From contig JAJPEP010000087.1 of the NCBI GenBank assembly GCA_021166845.1, positions 1 to 64,000 on the forward strand: 64,000 nt of DNA, written 5' to 3'. The notes under the pieces were generated by a model that was not told the origin of the DNA, did no database searches, and saw only the letters and a program-made list of their open reading frames with translations. The position numbers were made by a program, and so were the translations under genes. Below, in pieces: positions 48,863 to 57,659 of this stretch; position 1 is the stretch's first letter, and each line of letters opens with the position of its first letter. Origin of the DNA: Thiobacillus sp. Lineage in GTDB: Bacteria; Pseudomonadota; Gammaproteobacteria; Burkholderiales; Thiobacillaceae.

Positions 48863-49891
48863 GTGTCATCCATTTCCTATAAAGACGCCGGCGTCGACAT
48901 CGACGCCGGCGATGCGCTGGTCGAGCGTATCAAGCCGCTGGCCAGGCGCACCATGCGCCCCGAAGTGCTGACGGGTATCGGCGGCTTCGGCGCGCTGGTC
49001 GAGATTTCGAAGAAATTCAGGGAGCCGGTGCTGGTTTCCGGCACCGACGGCGTCGGCACCAAACTCAAGCTGGCGTTCGAGCTGAACCGCCATGACACCG
49101 TCGGCATCGACCTGGTGGCAATGAGCGTCAATGACATCCTGGTGCAGGGCGCCGAGCCGCTGTTCTTTCTCGATTACTTCGCCTGCGGCAAGCTCACCCT
49201 CGACACCGCGGAAGCGGTGATCGCCGGCATCGCCACCGGCTGCGAGCAGGCCGGATGCGCGCTGATCGGCGGCGAAACCGCCGAGATGCCCGGCATGTAT
49301 CCGGAAGGCGAGTACGACCTGGCCGGCTTCGCCGTCGGCGTGGTGGAAAAATCGAAAGTCATCGGCGGCCAGGGCATCGTCGCGGGCGACGTGGTGCTGG
49401 GGCTGGCGTCTTCCGGCGCGCATTCCAACGGCTATTCGCTGGTCCGCAAGCTGATCGATGTGTCGGGCATCGACCTCGGGTCGGACTTCCACGGCCGTCC
49501 GCTTGCCGACGCCGTGATGGCGCCGACGCGGATTTACGTCAAGCCCGTGCTTTCGCTGCTGGAAAAGCTCAGCGTCAAGGGCATGGCGCACATCACCGGC
49601 GGCGGCATCACCGGCAACCTGCCGCGCTGCCTGCCCGAGAGCGTCGCCGCACGCGTCGATCCGGCCAGCTGGACGCGCCCGCCGCTGTTCGACTGGCTGC
49701 AGCAGGCCGGCAACGTCGATTCGGCCGAAATGCTGCGCACCTTCAACTGCGGCATCGGCCTGTGCGTCGTGGTGGCCGCAAGCGACGCCGCAGCGGCAAT
49801 GGCGCACCTCACGGCAAGCGGCGAGACCGTGTGGCGCATCGGCGAAATCGTCGCCCGCCCCGATGGCGCGGAGCAGGTGATTTATTCGTGA
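48863..49891 (+). CDS. purM: Phosphoribosylformylglycinamidine cyclo-ligase
   Basis: PurM closes the imidazole ring to make AIR. The 342-residue product has the N-terminal [20 protein letters not shown], the [15 protein letters not shown] block and [21 protein letters not shown], all diagnostic. The start is GTG at 48863. The stop overlaps the purN start (GTGA), so the two are translated together. It is divergent from the PerM-like gene with 41 bases between starts. Confidence 0.97.
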   Translation: MSSISYKDAGVDIDAGDALVERIKPLARRTMRPEVLTGIGGFGALVEISKKFREPVLVSGTDGVGTKLKLAFELNRHDTVGIDLVAMSVNDILVQGAEPLFFLDYFACGKLTLDTAEAVIAGIATGCEQAGCALIGGETAEMPGMYPEGEYDLAGFAVGVVEKSKVIGGQGIVAGDVVLGLASSGAHSNGYSLVRKLIDVSGIDLGSDFHGRPLADAVMAPTRIYVKPVLSLLEKLSVKGMAHITGGGITGNLPRCLPESVAARVDPASWTRPPLFDWLQQAGNVDSAEMLRTFNCGIGLCVVVAASDAAAAMAHLTASGETVWRIGEIVARPDGAEQVIYS

Positions 49892-50520
49892 GTTGCCGCG
49901 TCGTCGTGCTGCTGTCCGGGCGCGGCAGCAACTTTCAGGCGATTGCGGAGGCACGGCTGCCGATTGAAATTGTCGCCGTCATCAGCAACCGGCCCCATGC
50001 CGCGGGGCTGGACTATGCGCGTACGCACGGCCTCGCCGCAATTGCGCTCGACCACACCGCACACCCCGACCGCGCAGCCTTCGACGCCCTGCTGGCCGAG
50101 GAAATCGAGCGTCACCGGCCCGATCTGGTGGTGCTGGCGGGCTACATGCGCATCCTCAGCCCGGCCTTCATCGCGCGCTTCGAGGGCCGCCTGCTGAACA
50201 TCCATCCCTCGCTGCTGCCGATGTTCCAAGGGCTGAAAACCCATGAGCGCGCGCTCGCGGAAGGGGTCAAGATCCACGGCTGCACGGTGCATTTCGTCAC
50301 CGCCGATCTCGATCATGGCCCCATCGTCATCCAGGCCGCGGTGCCGGTGCGCGCGGACGATACCCCCGACACGCTGGCGGCGCGGGTGCTGCGGCAGGAA
50401 CACCGCATCTATCCCCAAGCCGTCCGCTGGTTCGCCGAAGGGCGACTGGAAATAAACCGCGGCCGGGTAAACTTGAAGGACGATCCGACGTCACAGTCTG
50501 TGTTTCCCGCCGGAATGTGA
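49888..50520 (+). CDS. purN: Phosphoribosylglycinamide formyltransferase
   Basis: PurN transfers a formyl group from 10-formyl-THF to GAR. The 210-residue product has the N-terminal [13 protein letters not shown] and the active-site blocks [30 protein letters not shown] and [17 protein letters not shown], containing the catalytic Asn, His and Asp. The start GTG overlaps the purM stop. The overlap of its stop with a GTG of the next gene suggests the DUF3108 genes share the transcript. Confidence 0.96.
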   Translation: MSCRVVVLLSGRGSNFQAIAEARLPIEIVAVISNRPHAAGLDYARTHGLAAIALDHTAHPDRAAFDALLAEEIERHRPDLVVLAGYMRILSPAFIARFEGRLLNIHPSLLPMFQGLKTHERALAEGVKIHGCTVHFVTADLDHGPIVIQAAVPVRADDTPDTLAARVLRQEHRIYPQAVRWFAEGRLEINRGRVNLKDDPTSQSVFPAGM

Positions 50521-50522
50521 TC

Positions 50523-51218
50523 ATGCTCAAGACCCTGCTTCTTGCGGCCGGCCTGTTCGCCGCCGCAGCCCAGGCGGCCCCGCAGCAAATGAACCTGGTG
50601 TACGACCTCTACCGCAACGGCCATAAACTCGGCCAGGTGACCGACATCTTCATCCGCAACGGCAGCCGCTACACCCTCACCAGCGAAACGCGTGCGGACG
50701 GCCCGCTGAAAATGCTGTGGCCGGGCGTCATCCGCCTCGAAAGCACAGGCCTGGTCACCCGCCAGGGCCTGCTCCCCACGCAATTCCGGCATGCCCGCAG
50801 CGATGCGCCGCACAAGCTGGCGACCGCGCGCCTCGACTGGAAGCAGCGCAGCATCGCCTGGCAGTACAAGGGCGATTCGTGGACCGTCGACGGCTTGCAG
50901 AATGGCACGCAGGATCAGCTGTCGCAGGTGTACCAGTTCATGTTCGCCCCCAGCCTGCCCGCCGACTACAGCCTGCAGGTGGTGAGCGGGCGCGATCTCA
51001 ACGACTATCGCTATGTGAAAAGCGAGGGCGGCAAGCTGCAGACCCCCTTGGGCGCATTGGCCACCCGCCAATACCGGCGCATCACGAAAAAACCCGATGA
51101 AAAAACCATCACCGTGTGGATCGCCCCCGCGCGCGATAACCTCCCGGTGCAAATCCGGGTGAGCGAAGACGGCGTCACCCTCGAGCAGCGCCTGGTGCGT
51201 GCCAGCGTCAAGGACTAG
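50523..51218 (+). CDS. Exported DUF3108 protein (first of two)
   Basis: The 231-residue product has a signal peptide (cleavage after AAQAA, about residue 19) and a DUF3108 domain (YDLYRNGHKLGQVTDIFIRN, SLQVVSGRDLNDYRYVK, TVWIAPARDNLPVQIRV). The domain is a beta-barrel-like fold found in the periplasm. Function is unknown. It is followed after 5 bases by a second DUF3108 gene. Confidence 0.82.
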   Translation: MLKTLLLAAGLFAAAAQAAPQQMNLVYDLYRNGHKLGQVTDIFIRNGSRYTLTSETRADGPLKMLWPGVIRLESTGLVTRQGLLPTQFRHARSDAPHKLATARLDWKQRSIAWQYKGDSWTVDGLQNGTQDQLSQVYQFMFAPSLPADYSLQVVSGRDLNDYRYVKSEGGKLQTPLGALATRQYRRITKKPDEKTITVWIAPARDNLPVQIRVSEDGVTLEQRLVRASVKD

Positions 51219-51223
51219 CTGCG

Positions 51224-52240
51224 ATGGGGCGCGGCGCTCGCCCATGGTGGCTGGCTCTGGCGGGATCGCTGCTGCTGCATGGTGCGCTGCTTGGGAGGCT
51301 GTCCTGGCCCCTGCCGCAGTGGCAGGCCCAACCCGAATCGCTTCCCATCGAGGTGCGGATGATGCCGGCGCCGCCTGTCGCGGCGCCGCGCCCTTCGGTG
51401 AAACCTCCTGTTCCGCCATCGCGCCCCAAGCCTGCCCCATTGCCTGAACCGGTCGAAAATGTCAAAGAGGCGGCCATCCCGGAAGTCGCCGCTGACGTCG
51501 CCATGGCCGCGCCGCCCGATGAACTACCGGTCGAAATACCCGGGCTTGAACCGGAGCCGGCGAGCCCGTCCGCAGCAGAGGCCGAGCCGGCAGCGCCCCC
51601 GCTGAACCCGCTGCCGCCGCGCCTTGACCTGCGTTTCCAGGTGCGCTATGGGCTGGCCAGGGGCGAACAGACATTGGTGTGGATCAACGAAGGCGATCGC
51701 TACACGATCACCAGCGTGGCCGGCGCCACCGGCCTTGCAGGCGTGTTTTATCATGGCCGCTTCGTGCAGACCAGCCGCGGCCGCATTGCCCCGGGCGGCC
51801 TGGTGCCGGAAGAATTCTGGGATCAGCGCGGCGACAAGCGCAGCAGCGCGCGCTTCAACGCGGCCAGCGGCCGTCTCACCTTACATCCGGCCAAAGGTGC
51901 GCCGCGCCATTTTTCATATACCGGCGACGTGCAGGACGCGCTGAGCCTTATTTTCCAGATGGCGCTGACCGCCCCGCCCTCGGGCGAACAGCTGGACTAC
52001 GCGGTGTTCAACGGCAAAAAGCTGCGCCACTATACGTACGATGTGCGCGGCGAAGAAATTCTGGAGACCGCGCTCGGTCCGCTCCGAACGCTGCACCTCG
52101 CACGCAAGACCGGGGATGACGGCCGCTTCGAAATCTGGCTCGCCATCGACCGGCATTACCTGCCGGTGCGCGTGCTGCGGGTCGAGGAATCCGGTGCGGA
52201 AGGCGAAATGGCGATCCGGGCGATCGATTTTCCGGAATAG
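51224..52240 (+). CDS. DUF3108 protein with TonB-like proline-rich linker (second of two)
   Basis: The 338-residue product has an N-terminal membrane anchor (about residues 8-24), a Pro/Glu-rich linker (about 40-128, with PPVPPSRPKPAPLPEP) like that of TonB, and a C-terminal DUF3108 domain (RFQVRYGLARGEQTLVW, FNGKKLRHYTYDVRGEEIL, IDRHYLPVRVLRVEES). The linker would let the domain reach across the periplasm while held at the inner membrane. Tandem arrangement with the exported paralogue suggests a joint role. Confidence 0.8.
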   Translation: MGRGARPWWLALAGSLLLHGALLGRLSWPLPQWQAQPESLPIEVRMMPAPPVAAPRPSVKPPVPPSRPKPAPLPEPVENVKEAAIPEVAADVAMAAPPDELPVEIPGLEPEPASPSAAEAEPAAPPLNPLPPRLDLRFQVRYGLARGEQTLVWINEGDRYTITSVAGATGLAGVFYHGRFVQTSRGRIAPGGLVPEEFWDQRGDKRSSARFNAASGRLTLHPAKGAPRHFSYTGDVQDALSLIFQMALTAPPSGEQLDYAVFNGKKLRHYTYDVRGEEILETALGPLRTLHLARKTGDDGRFEIWLAIDRHYLPVRVLRVEESGAEGEMAIRAIDFPE

Positions 52241-52313
52241 GGGGGCGCAGCAGGGCGCTGCCGCCGACGACTTGCACGGGTTGCCGCCAGGATTCAAAAC
52301 AAGGCCCGCAGTT

Positions 52314-52740
52314 GTAAGGTGTGCCATGCGCACCATTTTTGAATACCGCGTGCACGGAGTGCACCCTACTCGCCGATGCCGCCCCGCCCAGTTATCCGTA
52401 GGGTGCACTCCGTGCACCGATCGGGCAGGGGCGGGGTCGGAAGCGTGGTTTGGTGCGCGCACGTGGGACCGTTTTGGATACCCGTCTCGGAGCCTTCTCC
52501 CATCCGCAATCGCATATCGCGCAGGTGCTGGAAGGTGCACGGAGTGCACCCTACTCGCCGATGCCGCCACACCCAGTTATTCGTAGGGTGCACTTCGTGC
52601 ACCGATCGGGCAGGGGCGGGGTCGGAAGCGTGGTTCGGTGCGCACACGTGGGACCGTTTTGGGCGCCCCGTCTCGGCTCCTTCGCCCACCAGCAATCGCA
52701 TGTCGCGCAGGTGCTGGAAGGTGCGCGGAGCGCACCCTAC
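52314..52740. repeat. Tandem array of REP pairs with a 185-bp period
   Basis: Seven GTAG REP palindromes lie here: a degenerate direct copy at 52314, inverted copies at 52350, 52534 and 52720, and direct copies at 52398 and 52583. The segments starting at 52350 and 52535 are near-identical 185-bp units, and a third begins at 52721. Each unit carries a REP pair around a short spacer plus about 115 bp of shared non-coding sequence. The array occupies the gap between convergent DUF3108 and DUF192 genes. Six copies are clear and the first is degenerate. Confidence 0.9.
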
Positions 52741-53204
52741 TCGCCGATTACCTGCCGCGGCCCGACCGGGATGCCGGTGACCCGCGTGCCGGGTTTGATG
52801 CCCTTGCCGCGAAATGCGCCCTGCGGCACTTCGAGCGCGTAGCGTACCGGGGTTTGCGGGCAGCGGGCGCCCAGGGTCTGTGGTTGCATGTCCTCGATGT
52901 TGACGATGGCGCCGTCGTCGGCGAGGAAGGCGATCGACAGCGGGATGAGGGTGTTTTTCATCCAGAAGCAGTGTCTGTCCTTTTTCGGGAAGATGAACAG
53001 CATGCCGGCATTGTCATCGAGATGCGTGCGTTCCATCAGGCCCCTCATCTGTTGCTGCGGGGTGCGGGCGACTTCGACTTCAAAGACATGCGCGCCGGCC
53101 TGAAGCTTGGTTCGCGGGGCGGGCGAGGCGGCTGTCGCGGCCAGCGAGGCGGCCGCGAGCAGCGCGGCGAGGGTTGTCCGAAGCCGAAGCCTAGAGGACT
53201 GCAC
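52737..53204 (-). CDS. DUF192 exported protein
   Basis: The 155-residue product has a signal peptide (hydrophobic [17 protein letters not shown], cleavage near residue 28) and a DUF192 domain: VARTPQQQMRGLMERTHL, MLFIFPKKDRHCFWMKNTLIPL and VRYALEVPQGAF. DUF192 proteins are small periplasmic or secreted proteins of unknown function. The GTG at 53204 overlaps the purK end by 14 bases, so it seems cotranscribed with purE-purK. The 3' end runs into the REP array. Confidence 0.85.
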   Translation of the reverse strand: MQSSRLRLRTTLAALLAAASLAATAASPAPRTKLQAGAHVFEVEVARTPQQQMRGLMERTHLDDNAGMLFIFPKKDRHCFWMKNTLIPLSIAFLADDGAIVNIEDMQPQTLGARCPQTPVRYALEVPQGAFRGKGIKPGTRVTGIPVGPRQVIGE

Positions 53205-54327
53205 GCATTTTCTCCGCCAGCGCCAGCGCGGCGGGCAGGTTGGCGTCGAGCACGTTGAAGTGGCCCATCTTGCGCCCCGGCCGCGCGGCTTCCTTGCCGT
53301 ACAGGTGCAGCTTGATGTTGTCATGCGCGAGCAGCGCGTCCCAGTGCGGCCCGCCGTCGTGCCAGCGGTCGCCGAGGATATTGACCATCGCAACCGGCGA
53401 CAGCAGGCGGGTATCGCCGAGCGGCAGGCCGCACAGCGCGCGCACCTGCTGTTCGAACTGGTTGGTGACGCAGGCGTCCAGCGTGTAGTGGCCGGAGTTG
53501 TGCGGGCGCGGGGCGATTTCGTTGATCATCAGCCGGCCATCGGCGACGAAGAACTCGACCGCCATCACGCCGACGTAGCCGAGCTTGTCGGCCACCGCGC
53601 GCGCCATCTCGCGCGCCTGTTGCGAGAGGCTGTCGGGCACGCGGGCGGGGACGATGGAGATGTCGAGAATGCCGTTGTCGTGGCGATTTTCGGCGACCGG
53701 GAACAGCGCGCATTCGCCGGCGTCGCTGCGCGCCAGCACCACCGATACTTCAAGTTCGAGCTGGACGAAGCCTTCCAGCACGCAGGGCTGGCCGCCGAAT
53801 TCGCGGAACGCGGCGCGTGCCTCTTCCAGCGTGCCGACCCGGGCCTGGCCCTTGCCGTCGTAACCGAAGCGCGAGACCTTCAACAGCGCCGGCGCGCCGG
53901 TCGCCGCCAGCGCGGCGTCGAGGTCGGCTTCGCTGGCGACCAGCGCGAACGGCGCGGTGGCGAAGCCGTGCTCGCGCAGCCAGGTTTTCTCGTGGCTGCG
54001 GTCCTGCGCGATGGCGACCGATGCTGCCCCGGGGGACACCCGGCAATGGTTCGCCAGCTCGATCAGGCTGGCGGCGGGAACATTCTCGAATTCGGTGGTG
54101 ACGGCGGCGCAGGCGGCGCCGAGCTGCCGCAGGGCGCCGTGGTCGGTGTAGTCGGCCTGCAGGTGGACGTCGGCCATTTTCCCCGCGGGACTGGCGAAAT
54201 CGGGGTCGAGCACCATGACCTTGTAGCCCATGGTGCGCGCGGCGATGGTGAACATGCGGCCGAGCTGGCCGCCGCCGAGGATGCCGAGGGTCGTGCCGGG
54301 CAGGATGGGCAGCGGCTTACTCGACAT
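53191..54327 (-). CDS. purK: N5-carboxyaminoimidazole ribonucleotide synthase
   Basis: PurK carboxylates AIR with ATP and bicarbonate to N5-CAIR. The 378-residue ATP-grasp protein has the N-terminal [48 protein letters not shown] and the C-terminal [20 protein letters not shown]. The ATG at 54327 overlaps the purE stop by 11 bases. It forms an operon with purE and the DUF192 gene. Confidence 0.96.
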   Translation of the reverse strand: MSSKPLPILPGTTLGILGGGQLGRMFTIAARTMGYKVMVLDPDFASPAGKMADVHLQADYTDHGALRQLGAACAAVTTEFENVPAASLIELANHCRVSPGAASVAIAQDRSHEKTWLREHGFATAPFALVASEADLDAALAATGAPALLKVSRFGYDGKGQARVGTLEEARAAFREFGGQPCVLEGFVQLELEVSVVLARSDAGECALFPVAENRHDNGILDISIVPARVPDSLSQQAREMARAVADKLGYVGVMAVEFFVADGRLMINEIAPRPHNSGHYTLDACVTNQFEQQVRALCGLPLGDTRLLSPVAMVNILGDRWHDGGPHWDALLAHDNIKLHLYGKEAARPGRKMGHFNVLDANLPAALALAEKMRAVL

Positions 54328-54814
54328 CGGGCAGGTCCATCGCCAGCACCGAGTCCGACTGGCCGCGGCGAAAGTCGTTGAGCTGCGCCGCCAGGCCATT
54401 GTCGTACCGGGCGATCAGCGCCGCCGCGAACAGCGCCGCGTTGGCCGCGCCGGCCTCGCCGATGGCAAAGGTGGCGACCGGAATGCCCTTCGGCATCTGC
54501 ACGATGGAGAGCAGCGAATCCATGCCCTTGAGGTATTTCGACGGCACCGGCACGCCGAGCACCGGCACGATGGTCTTGGCGGCGATCATCCCGGGCAGGT
54601 GGGCGGCGCCGCCGGCGCCCGCGATGATCGCCTTGAGGCCGCGTGCTTCCGCGGTCGAGGCGTAGTCGTACAGCAGATCCGGGGTGCGGTGCGCCGACAC
54701 CACCCTGGTTTCGTACGAGATGCCCAGCTGCTTCAGCAGCATCGCCGCATGCTTCATCACCTCCCAGTCGCTGGAAGACCCCATCACCACTCCCCCCTGA
54801 GGCGCGTTCATCAT
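54317..54814 (-). CDS. purE: N5-CAIR mutase, catalytic subunit PurE
   Basis: PurE moves the carboxyl group of N5-CAIR to C4, giving CAIR for PurC. The 165-residue class I enzyme has [31 protein letters not shown] with the catalytic His, and [17 protein letters not shown]. It is the first gene of purE-purK-DUF192. A divergent small membrane protein gene starts 83 bases away. Confidence 0.97.
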   Translation of the reverse strand: MMNAPQGGVVMGSSSDWEVMKHAAMLLKQLGISYETRVVSAHRTPDLLYDYASTAEARGLKAIIAGAGGAAHLPGMIAAKTIVPVLGVPVPSKYLKGMDSLLSIVQMPKGIPVATFAIGEAGAANAALFAAALIARYDNGLAAQLNDFRRGQSDSVLAMDLPDVE

Positions 54815-54896
54815 GCCGACCCTTGCAATGCGAAAGGCGGCATTTTAACAGGGGTGTTGGCGCGCGGATTCCCTACAATGGCGCGTGCATTTCTGG

Positions 54897-55253
54897 ATGA
54901 CGACCATGCCCGCTTCCCTGCAAACCCTGATCCTGCTCACGCTTTCCAACGTTTTCAGGACGTTTGCCTGGTATGCGCACCTGAAGGACATAAACAATCA
55001 GCCCTGGGTGATCGCCGCCTTCGCCAGCTGGGGCATCGCCCTGTTCGAGTATCTGCTGCAGGTTCCGGCCAACCGCATCGGTTTCACGGTCATGAGCCTG
55101 CCGCAGCTCAAGATCATGCAGGAAGTCATCGCGCTGTCGGTGTTCGTGCCGTTCGCGGTGCTGTACATGAAGGTGGAACTGAAATGGGATTTCCTGTGGG
55201 CGGCGCTGTGCCTCGTCGGGGCGGTGTACTTCATGTTCCGCGAGCCGGTGTAG
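54897..55253 (+). CDS. DUF486 small membrane protein
   Basis: The 118-residue protein has four hydrophobic segments and fits the DUF486 family (LLTLSNVFRTFAWYAHLKD, IALFEYLLQVPANRIGF, LKWDFLWAALCLVGAVYFMF). The layout is like small multidrug transporters but the function is unknown. ATG at 54897 is preferred; 54906 and a GTG at 54885 are alternatives. Confidence 0.85.
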   Translation: MTTMPASLQTLILLTLSNVFRTFAWYAHLKDINNQPWVIAAFASWGIALFEYLLQVPANRIGFTVMSLPQLKIMQEVIALSVFVPFAVLYMKVELKWDFLWAALCLVGAVYFMFREPV

Positions 55254-55408
55254 CGGACGCCAAACCATCGCGGCGTGGACGCCGCTTACCCACAAAACTC
55301 CCGCCGGCCATCACTTGTAGGAGGGGCTTTAGCCCCGATGGGCCACCCAGATCGCGGCTGAACCCACGAGCATGCAGAAGCGCCTTCCAGGGCGCGAACC
55401 CCCCAACA

Positions 55409-55435
55409 AAACGCCCCGCACAGGGCGGGGCGTTT
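55409..55435 (-). terminator. Hairpin after the dsrC-like gene
   Basis: AAACGCCCCGC and GCGGGGCGTTT form an 11-base perfect stem with a 5-base loop, 18 bases downstream of the DsrC-like stop. On the minus strand it is followed by TTTTG, fitting an intrinsic terminator. The 155 bases on the other side, up to the DUF486 gene, hold a short palindrome (AGGGGCTTTAGCCCC) near 55322. Confidence 0.8.
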
Positions 55436-55453
55436 CGATGCGGCGGGATGCGC

Positions 55454-55786
55454 TTACACGCAGCCGGTCGGTTTCGGGGTGCCGGCGTAGCGGCCTGCCT
55501 GTTTGGCGGGTCCGAACGGGTAGAGGTCGAACAGGAATTTCTTGTCGCCCCATTCCGGGCCGAATTCTTCCTTCAGGCCTTTTTGCAGGAAGCGCAGGTT
55601 GGGCGCGGTGCCGTTCTGGGCGAAGAAGTCGCGCATGTAGCGGATGATCTTCCAGTGGTTTTCGCCCAGTTCCAGCTTGTCTTCCTTGGCCAGTTCGACG
55701 GCCAGTTCTTCGGACCAGTCTTCCAGGTTGACCAGATAGCCTTCGGGGTCGGTTTCGACCATTCTGCCGTTGATTTCACGTTCCAT
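55454..55786 (-). CDS. DsrC/TusE-family sulfur carrier with one C-terminal cysteine
   Basis: The 110-residue protein shows the DsrC/TusE family: EGYLVNLEDWSEELAVELAK, NHWKIIRYMRDFF and the flexible C-terminal arm ending KPTGCV. The penultimate cysteine (CysA), which carries the persulfide, is present. The second cysteine of true DsrC (CysB, 11 residues earlier) is replaced by glycine (AKQAGRYAG). It therefore resembles TusE-like or DsrC-related carriers that do not form the intramolecular trisulfide of dissimilatory sulfite reductase cycling. ATG at 55786 is preferred. Confidence 0.9.
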   Translation of the reverse strand: MEREINGRMVETDPEGYLVNLEDWSEELAVELAKEDKLELGENHWKIIRYMRDFFAQNGTAPNLRFLQKGLKEEFGPEWGDKKFLFDLYPFGPAKQAGRYAGTPKPTGCV

Positions 55787-55882
55787 GATTGTCGTCCTTG
55801 CGTGTAATGAAAATTGCGATGGACGAACCATAAAATACCCGAGTAAATTAGTCAACCATAGAGGCAGAGTGGTTATTGAGAA

Positions 55883-56257
55883 TCATTTGCGGGAAATTTT
55901 GCCGCCCGCGGCCTTGTAGGCTTCGAAACCGCCTTCGATATAGCGCGCCTTCACGCCCGCGGCCTGCAGGCGATCGACCACGCTGTTCGACACGGCGCCG
56001 CCGCGCACGCAGTAGATCACCACGTCGAGCGTTCGCGGCACGGCGCCGATCCAGGCGTCGATTTTTTCGGGGTTTTTCCACAGCGCGCCGGGGATGGTTT
56101 CGTCGGACGCCGCGTAGTCGGCCTCGCGGCGCACGTCGAATACCAGCGTGACGTCGGGATCGAGCTTGGCGGGCTTGACGGTGCGCGCCAAATCCGCGCA
56201 TTTCTCGGTTGGACTGTTGCAGCCGCAGCGCTTCAGGGGTTGAGTTTTGGGTTCCAT
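55883..56257 (-). CDS. Rhodanese-domain protein
   Basis: The 124-residue protein has a cysteine-rich N-terminal tip (KRCGCNSPTEKCADL) and a rhodanese domain with LVFDVRREADYAASDETIPGA and the active-site loop VIYCVRGGAVSNSVVDRL holding the catalytic cysteine. It lies on the same strand as the DsrC/TusE-like gene, 96 bases upstream, so it could load sulfur onto it. That link is inferred from the neighbourhood. Confidence 0.88.
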   Translation of the reverse strand: MEPKTQPLKRCGCNSPTEKCADLARTVKPAKLDPDVTLVFDVRREADYAASDETIPGALWKNPEKIDAWIGAVPRTLDVVIYCVRGGAVSNSVVDRLQAAGVKARYIEGGFEAYKAAGGKISRK

Positions 56258-56407
56258 GTTTCCTTTCTTCCGTTTTCGATGCACGACCTGCTGAAGATAG
56301 CGCGGATCGATGCTTTAAGGGGCAATGATGTAGACATAATATTTCCCAGCCCGTTTCAGCGGGCGGATGGATAAACCCGGATTGTCCATTCGTGCGAGAG
56401 GCTTTGC

Positions 56408-56464
56408 GTAGGGTGCACTCCGTGCACCTTACTAACGTCAATCGGTGCACGAAGTGCACCCTAC
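56408..56464. repeat. REP palindrome pair (inverted)
   Basis: A direct GTAG REP copy at 56408-56428 and an inverted copy at 56444-56464 (loop variant GAA) form a pair about 70 bases past the cbbR stop, between the rhodanese start and the cbbR 3' end. Confidence 0.9.
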
Positions 56465-56533
56465 GGCCTGCTTGCCCGCTTCAAAAAGTGGCTGAATACA
56501 TCAGCCCGAACAGTGCGCACACGCCGATCGCCT

Positions 56534-57460
56534 TCATGACGTCGGCCTTGCAAAAGGCTTCCCCGTTCCGGCCCCGGCCGGCGCCAGCACGAATTCCTTG
56601 AATGCCTGCGCCACCGGCGAGAGGCGCTTGTTGGCGCGGTGGACGACGTACCAGTGGCGCATGATGGGAAAGCCTTCGACCTCGAGCACGGCCAGCCGCT
56701 TGAGCGCCAGTTCCATCTCCAGCGTCTGCAGCGAGAGGATGCCCAGCCCCAGCCCGGCCTGCACCGCCTGCTTGATCGCTTCGTTGCTGCTCATTTCCAT
56801 GCTGCTGCGGATTTCCAGCCCGCGGGCGGCGAAGAAGCGCTCCATCGCGCCGCGGGTGCCGGAGCCGGCTTCGCGCACCAGGAAGGATTCGGTCGCGAGG
56901 CTTGCCATGGAGATGTTCTTTTGCCCAACCAGCGGGTGGTCGGGCGGGGCGATCACCACCAGCGGGTTGTCCATGAAGCGGATGGCGTCCAGGCCCAGCC
57001 CGTCCGGCACCTGGCCCATGATGGCGAGGTCGATGCGATTGCCGACAAGCTGGTCCAGCACGGCAGCGCGGTTGGAGACATCCAGGTGGACCGACACCCC
57101 GGGGTGTCTGCCGCGAAACCGGGCCAGGATATCGGTGGCGACGACATTCACGGTCGAGGTCGCGGCCAGGTTGAGCTGGCCGCTGTCGATGCTCTGCAGC
57201 TGCGCCAGATTGGCCTGCAAGTCGTCCAGCCGCGCGGTGATGGCCTGGCTGGCGTGCAGCACCTCGCGCCCGGCCTCGGTGAGAAAGATCTTCTTTCCAA
57301 GCTGCTCGGTAAGCCGCATTCCCAGGATGGCCTCGATCCCCCGCACCTGCATCGACACGGCGGGCTGCGAGAGGTGCAGCTCTTCGGCCGCGCGGGAAAA
57401 CGAAAGATGGCGGGCCACCGCGTCAAAAACCCTGAATTGGCGCAGCGTCAGTCGGCGCAT
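56534..57460 (-). CDS. cbbR: LysR-type regulator CbbR
   Basis: CbbR activates Calvin-cycle operons and senses metabolites such as RuBP or NADPH. The 308-residue protein has an N-terminal winged HTH (LRQFRVFDAVARHLSFSRAA, LHLSQPAVSMQVRGIE) and an effector domain. It is divergent from cbbM, the usual place of cbbR, and its sequence (SQPAVSMQV, GNRIDLAIMGQVPD) is CbbR-like. It probably binds the 200-base region between the two genes and represses itself. Confidence 0.92.
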   Translation of the reverse strand: MRRLTLRQFRVFDAVARHLSFSRAAEELHLSQPAVSMQVRGIEAILGMRLTEQLGKKIFLTEAGREVLHASQAITARLDDLQANLAQLQSIDSGQLNLAATSTVNVVATDILARFRGRHPGVSVHLDVSNRAAVLDQLVGNRIDLAIMGQVPDGLGLDAIRFMDNPLVVIAPPDHPLVGQKNISMASLATESFLVREAGSGTRGAMERFFAARGLEIRSSMEMSSNEAIKQAVQAGLGLGILSLQTLEMELALKRLAVLEVEGFPIMRHWYVVHRANKRLSPVAQAFKEFVLAPAGAGTGKPFARPTS

Positions 57461-57582
57461 TTATGTATAAGTAAAATCATATGGTTTTTATCATAACAAT
57501 TTAATTTTAATTATAGAAGGCCGTGCGTATAGTCCACCCCATCGCTTTCAGGGGTATTGCGCCTGGAGTAAATGGGTTTTTC
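57461..57582. promoter_or_regulatory. cbbR-cbbM control region
   Basis: The first 65 bases next to cbbR are strikingly AT-rich for this genome, with several T-n11-A and TTA/TAA half-sites suitable for LysR-type binding (for example TTATCATAACAATTTAA at 57489). A -10 candidate TATAGT is at 57538-57543 with TTTTAA 17 bases before it. Transcription of cbbM would then start near 57550. Confidence 0.55.
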
Positions 57583-57636
57583 GTAGGGTGCGCCATGCGC
57601 ACCAGATCAATGGACGGTGCGCACAGCGCACCCTGC
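57583..57636. repeat. REP palindrome pair in the cbbM leader
   Basis: A direct copy (57583-57603, GGTGCGC-CAT-GCGCACC) and an inverted copy (57616-57636) sit just before the cbbM ribosome-binding site (AAGGAG at 57648). The stem uses CGC/GCG instead of CAC/GTG, a compensated change. In the mRNA leader each copy, or the pair together, would fold into a strong hairpin upstream of the translation start. Confidence 0.92.
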
Positions 57637-57659
57637 GTTATTTATCAAGGAGTCATGCA

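Noticed and set aside
52350-52740. Possible CRISPR array (repeated palindromes at spaced positions)
   Set aside because: The repeats alternate in orientation and are each a GTAG-headed hairpin, the spacing is irregular at the fine scale, the intervening sequences are themselves repeated, and there are no cas genes.
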